Assembly: GCA_025352435.1 (NCBI GenBank)
Contig: JANXTN010000184.1
Location: forward strand, 1-10,764
Source of the DNA: Ferruginibacter sp.
GTDB lineage: Bacteria > Bacteroidota > Bacteroidia > Chitinophagales > Chitinophagaceae
Reading direction: 5' to 3'
Length of the DNA stretch: 10,764 nucleotides
Shown here: piece by piece, positions 7,604 through 10,764 of the stretch
How the letters are laid out: each line of letters opens with the position of its first letter
Numbering within the stretch: the first letter of the stretch is position 1
Notes under the pieces: model-generated
What the model was told of the DNA's origin: nothing
Seen by the model: only the letters and a program-made list of their open reading frames with translations
Databases searched by the model: none
Position numbers and translations under genes: made by a program

Positions 7604-9478
7604 ATGATACATTTTGATTTGCCAAAAGACCAGTCCTCTATCTTAAAAGTGATAGGCGTGGGCGGCGGCGGCAGCAATGCTGTAAACCACATGTTTGCAC
7701 AAAATATCGAAGGCGTAAATTTTATTATATGCAATACAGATGCGCAGGCAATTGCGTTAAGTAATGTGCCTAATAAAATACAACTTGGTCCACACCTTAC
7801 CCAAGGTTTGGGTGCGGGGGCCAATCCTTCTATTGGTCGCCAGGCTACAGAAGAGAGCCTGGAAGAAATAAAAAGAATATTGGAAGTAAACACCAAGATG
7901 GCATTTATTTGTGCTGGTATGGGGGGCGGAACCGGTACAGGCGGCGCACCCATTATTGCTAAAATTTGCAAAGATTTAAAAATTCTTACAGTTGGCATTG
8001 TAACCACACCTTTTGCATACGAGGGAAAAAAACGCATTGCCCAGGCAGAAGAGGGCATTATGTTATTGAAAAACCATGTAGATACTTTGCTGGTGATTAG
8101 CAACGATAAATTGCGTCACCAGTTTGGTAATCTTAAAATGAAGGAAGCTTTCAACAAAGCAGATGATATATTATCAACAGCCGCAAAATGTATAACCGAT
8201 GTTATAAACAGCACTGGACAAATCAATGTCGATTTTGCGGATGTTTGCACAGTAATGAGTAATGGTGGTGTAGCTATTTTAGGCAGCGCAACTGCAGAAG
8301 GTGAAAACCGTGCGTTCTCTGCAATCGAAAATGCATTAACGTCTCCATTATTGAACGACAATGATATTCGTGGCGCAAAATGGATTCTCATTAATATCAA
8401 TTCTGCCGAAGGCGAGCATGAGTTCACAATGGATGAAGTAGAGATTATTCAGAACTATATTTTGGAGCAGGCAGGAGAAGATACAGATGTTATTTTAGGC
8501 CTTGGTTATGATAGCACATTAGGAGCGCAAATAGGAATAACATTGATAGCAACAGGCTTTGAGCACAAAGATCCGTTTGCAAGAAAACCAACCATTACTG
8601 AAGCTATTAAACCTACCAACGAAAAAGTTGTGATGGAGTTGGAAATGCCAAAGCACGTAGTACCTGTAGTAGCCGCCACCCAACCCTCGCTTCAGTTTGA
8701 AGACCAAAGAGTAGAAGCACCAAACGTAGAAATAGAAGCCCCTGCAGACCCGATGATGCCTACGATGATCCATGAAAATAGCGTAGAACTACCAAGTAAA
8801 ACTACTGTGGATAATTCTAAAGAGTCACCGGTATTTTTTGAAATATCTTCATCATCAGATCAGGTTCCGGTGATACAATTTGATACTGAGTTTATTGCAC
8901 CAACACCAAAGGCTGCTGTAAAAGAAAATACAGTTCCATCAGAAGAAATAAAAAAAGAAGCTAGCAATAAAAGCCAACTTTCGTCGGGAGGCTTTCTGGT
9001 AAAACCTACGCAGATTTATGCAGAGGCAAAGCCGGAGAATTTAAAATCCACTCCAATCGATAAAGCCCTGCCTGTGCAGCCTGCAATAGAGGCCGACGAA
9101 CCTGTTATGGAGATGCACATGGTAGTAAAAGAACAACCAGAAACGGCGGAGGATAAGCCTCAGGCACAGTTTCAAACACAGCCTTTTATAAGCAACACTG
9201 TTGAGGAGCCTGCAATGCAAGACGAAACAGAGGAGCTTAGGCGCCGGGCATCAGAGCGGATAGCAAAATTGCGAAATTTATCTTTCAACATTAACGCAGC
9301 CGATCCGAACAATGAGTTTGAAACCGTACCGGCGTACCTCCGTCGTAATATGGAAATGCACAACCAGATTGCAGATGTAGAAACCTTTTACAGCAATTAC
9401 ACCGTCACTTCCGACGATAAAAATCAAGCAGAAATCAATACCATCAATAACTTTTTAGACGGGAAAAAACCCGACTAG
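7604..9478 (+). CDS. ftsZ: cell division GTPase FtsZ, long-linker form
   Basis: FtsZ is the tubulin-like GTPase that polymerises into the division ring. The GTPase core (about residues 12-317) has VIGVGGGGSNAVNHM (16-30), GLGAGANPSIGRQA, the tubulin signature MGGGTGTGGAP (106-116) and the T7 synergy loop NVDFADV with Asn208, Asp210 and Asp213, matching the catalytic loop of E. coli FtsZ. The product is 624 residues against about 380-400 in E. coli. The extra length is a low-complexity, acidic and Pro-rich linker (about 318-571). It leads to the conserved peptide FETVPAYLRRN (572-582), which binds FtsA and other partners, and then 42 more residues ending NNFLDGKKPD. C-terminal extensions are known in Bacteroidota FtsZ. 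The start is preceded by A/C-rich sequence without a Shine-Dalgarno sequence. A terminator lies about 65 bases after the stop. Confidence 0.98.
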   Translation: MIHFDLPKDQSSILKVIGVGGGGSNAVNHMFAQNIEGVNFIICNTDAQAIALSNVPNKIQLGPHLTQGLGAGANPSIGRQATEESLEEIKRILEVNTKMAFICAGMGGGTGTGGAPIIAKICKDLKILTVGIVTTPFAYEGKKRIAQAEEGIMLLKNHVDTLLVISNDKLRHQFGNLKMKEAFNKADDILSTAAKCITDVINSTGQINVDFADVCTVMSNGGVAILGSATAEGENRAFSAIENALTSPLLNDNDIRGAKWILININSAEGEHEFTMDEVEIIQNYILEQAGEDTDVILGLGYDSTLGAQIGITLIATGFEHKDPFARKPTITEAIKPTNEKVVMELEMPKHVVPVVAATQPSLQFEDQRVEAPNVEIEAPADPMMPTMIHENSVELPSKTTVDNSKESPVFFEISSSSDQVPVIQFDTEFIAPTPKAAVKENTVPSEEIKKEASNKSQLSSGGFLVKPTQIYAEAKPENLKSTPIDKALPVQPAIEADEPVMEMHMVVKEQPETAEDKPQAQFQTQPFISNTVEEPAMQDETEELRRRASERIAKLRNLSFNINAADPNNEFETVPAYLRRNMEMHNQIADVETFYSNYTVTSDDKNQAEINTINNFLDGKKPD

Positions 9479-9541
9479 TATCTCGCTTCCTTTGAAGTCC
9501 TCGTGGCTTCGGCAAGTGTGTGTTTGTGTCACAGTTAGTGT

Positions 9542-9580
9542 AGCCCCTTTTCTGTAAAACGAAAAGGGGTTCTTTTGTTT
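9542..9580 (+). terminator. rho-independent terminator after ftsZ
   Basis: CCCCTTTTC (9544-9552) pairs perfectly with GAAAAGGGG (9561-9569) around an 8-base loop, and A9542/G9543 can extend the stem against TT at 9570-9571. A T-rich run (ttcttttgttt) follows. This is a strong intrinsic terminator, placed where the dcw transcript should end. A smaller upstream hairpin, GAAGTC (9494-9499) with GGCTTC (9505-9510), lies between the ftsZ stop and this site. Confidence 0.88.
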
Positions 9581-9648
9581 ATTCAAGATTTAGGAGCATG
9601 AACAAAAGTACAAAGCCAAACATTTGTTAAGGGCTATCCACTACAACC

Positions 9649-9673
9649 TTTTTTGTTCAAAGGCAACAAAAAA
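9649..9673. repeat. AT-rich palindrome (9-bp stem, 7-base loop)
   Basis: TTTTTTGTT (9649-9657) is exactly complementary to AACAAAAAA (9665-9673) around caaaggc. The stem has a single G-C pair, so it is weak as a terminator. Its wording (runs of T, GTT, CAAAGGC, AACAAAAAAGTA) resembles palindromic words I associate with intergenic regions of Bacteroidota genomes. That resemblance is from memory and was not checked. Confidence 0.5.
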
Positions 9674-9850
9674 GTATTTCTGCTTCTATCCCGCTATACG
9701 CAACAATAAATCTTTTTTCATCTTTTATTGAAGCGAGTGAAATGGTGCTAAAGCAAAAAAAATATCATTTTAAATTTTAGTTTCAGCTAGCTAAAGCCAA
9801 TCTTAAATAAAGTTTATCTTTTTACAAGTTATTTATTCTTTAGAAAAATT

Positions 9851-9923
9851 AATGTCTATTTTGACAATGAATGTCTCATAATTCTATTATTATTTTTCTA
9901 AGCCTACTGCTGAATGTCAAAAT
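9851..9923. repeat. aatgtct direct repeats and a TTTTGACA inverted repeat
   Basis: aatgtct occurs at 9851-9857 and 9870-9876, and again at 10027-10033. tgaatgtc occurs at 9868-9875 and 9911-9918. ATTTTGACA (9858-9866) and TGTCAAAAT (9915-9923) form an exact 9-bp inverted repeat with 48 bases between. The group lies 130-205 bases upstream of the last gene and could be an operator region, or chance in AT-rich DNA. Confidence 0.35.
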
Positions 9924-10054
9924 CCATAAAGCTTGTTGGTAGAATAATTTCTATTTTTTAAAGCAAAGAAATTAATTGTAGATTTTTTATTTGCGAATAA
10001 CGAAAATGAAGTTTCTAGTTTAAACCAATGTCTATAATTTTAGTCTGTACCTTG

Positions 10055-10764
10055 ATGAAAAGGAAACCAAAACTATTTTCATATCTGCTTTTTTCTCTGT
10101 CATTTTTAACCCTGGTACCGATAAGCCTTCGTTACTCGAATGATAAGAATCCGTTGTTTGCTTACGATTATAAAATCCCATCGTACAACCATAAAGAAGC
10201 TTATGACCCATCGCTTAGTTACCTTAACTCCATTAAAAAACTTGAAGCGTATTGTGATAGTCTTTTTTATTCATCTAACACTTTATACACTGCTGAAGAG
10301 ACGGATAAAATATATACCGATATAGTAGGCAGCGTAATTAGAAAAAGATTTTACTGGGGTTACTCCTGGTATAGTTTCTCAGATAATTATTTAAGCGTTG
10401 TAATTTCTAAAATTACAGGTGGAGATTATGCTGCTATTGTGGATCCAGATGATTTGATGAAACATCCAAATGCAGCCTGCAGTCAACAAGCTATAGTGAT
10501 GATGGAAACCCTTAAAAGAAAAGGGTTTAAAACTCGTAAAGTTGGTTTTTTAGGAAATAATAAAGTCGGTCATTTTGCATGCGAAATTTTTTATGGAAAT
10601 AAATGGCATTTTCGAGACCCTACCTTTGAGCCTGATACAGTTGTCTTGAATAAATATGATAGACCCGATATAGAATTCCTTTTAACCCATAAGGATGTAT
10701 TATTTTCCAGTTATAAAAATTACCTTACAAATTACCGTATAGATTCAAGTTTTATGTTAGATCG
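10055..10764 (+). CDS. exported transglutaminase-like protein, 5' part
   Basis: The frame is open from here to the window edge (236 codons, no stop), so only the N-terminal part is seen. The N-terminus MKRKPKLFSYLLFSLSFL is a classic basic-then-hydrophobic signal peptide or membrane anchor (h-region about residues 7-25). A transglutaminase/papain-like core follows: Cys142 in AACSQQAIVMMETLKRKGF, His173 in GHFACEIFYGNKWHFRDPTF, and Asp188 in RDP. The His-to-Asp spacing of 15 and the GxKWxxxDP-type ending match the transglutaminase-like fold, giving a Cys-His-Asp triad. The substrate is unknown; it could be a protease, a crosslinker or a cell-surface enzyme. An earlier in-frame ATG at 10028 has a more A-rich leader but would place nine residues before the basic region, so 10055 is preferred. 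It is separated from the dcw cluster by a terminator and probably has its own promoter. Confidence 0.75.
   Translation, partial: MKRKPKLFSYLLFSLSFLTLVPISLRYSNDKNPLFAYDYKIPSYNHKEAYDPSLSYLNSIKKLEAYCDSLFYSSNTLYTAEETDKIYTDIVGSVIRKRFYWGYSWYSFSDNYLSVVISKITGGDYAAIVDPDDLMKHPNAACSQQAIVMMETLKRKGFKTRKVGFLGNNKVGHFACEIFYGNKWHFRDPTFEPDTVVLNKYDRPDIEFLLTHKDVLFSSYKNYLTNYRIDSSFMLD

Larger units (their letters stand above)
9581..10054. other. AT-rich intergenic region without a recognisable gene
   Basis: No open frame of convincing length or composition is seen on either strand in this stretch between the ftsZ terminator and the last gene. It holds an AT-rich hairpin at 9649-9673, an agctagct palindrome at 9785-9792, and a cluster of related short repeats at 9851-9923. 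Several partial TAnnTTTG-like words occur, but none has a correctly spaced -33 box, so I do not assign a promoter. It presumably carries the promoter of the downstream gene. Confidence 0.6.

Noticed and set aside
7579..8103. A 174-codon minus-strand frame opposite the ftsZ start
   Set aside because: It is antisense to the conserved FtsZ GTPase core, is Pro/Ala/Ile-rich without domain motifs, and is explained by codon bias on the coding strand.
9598..9630. A tiny frame MNKSTKPNIC after the terminator
   Set aside because: Ten codons with no supporting leader or conservation evidence; chance is the simplest explanation.
9979..9986. TAGATTTT and similar words (TATCTTTT at 9815, TATTTTTT at 9952, TAATTTTA at 10035) as -7 promoter boxes for the last gene
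   Set aside because: Each matches TAnnTTTG imperfectly, as expected by chance in AT-rich DNA, and none has a TTTG or TTG about 19-21 bases upstream.
10140..10325. A 61-codon plus-strand open frame near the end of the window
   Set aside because: It lies in another frame inside the transglutaminase-like gene, whose own frame is open to the window edge and carries a signal peptide and catalytic motifs. It is a shadow frame.

Overview
The window is the distal half of a division and cell wall (dcw) cluster, all on the plus strand. In order it holds murD (3' part only), ftsW, murG, murC, ftsQ, ftsA and ftsZ. A transcription terminator follows, then an AT-rich gap of about 475 bases, and finally the 5' part of an unrelated gene for an exported transglutaminase-like protein that runs off the end.

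Organism. This looks like a member of the Bacteroidota, probably Chitinophagaceae or a close relative. The support is: (i) murC is followed directly by ftsQ, with no ddlB between them; (ii) most starts lack a Shine-Dalgarno sequence and have A-rich or A/C-rich leaders; (iii) FtsZ has a very long linker and residues beyond the conserved C-terminal peptide; (iv) base composition is low in G+C. The family-level placement is an inference from sequence style, not from a database search.

Layout. Bases 1-660 are the MurD C-terminal half. Bases 661-833 are a gap with one small codon-like open frame. Bases 834-5910 are a tightly packed block (ftsW-murG-murC-ftsQ) whose genes abut or overlap by 1-4 bases, so translational coupling is likely. 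Bases 5911-6091 separate ftsA and hold a possible promoter and an A/C-rich leader. Bases 7466-7603 separate ftsZ and hold a striking set of inverted and direct repeats. A strong intrinsic terminator at about 9542-9580 closes the cluster.

How the genes work together. MurD and MurC are cytoplasmic ligases that build the UDP-MurNAc-peptide. MurG adds GlcNAc to lipid I to give lipid II. FtsW is the septal glycan polymerase that uses lipid II. FtsQ is a membrane scaffold of the divisome. FtsA tethers FtsZ filaments to the membrane, and FtsZ forms the ring.

Novelty. Most of the window is ordinary core-genome content and I see no new multi-gene system. The points that most deserve a second look are the Lys-Pro-rich periplasmic tail of FtsQ, the repeat structure between ftsA and ftsZ, the long FtsZ linker, the small open frame before ftsW, and the partial transglutaminase-like gene.
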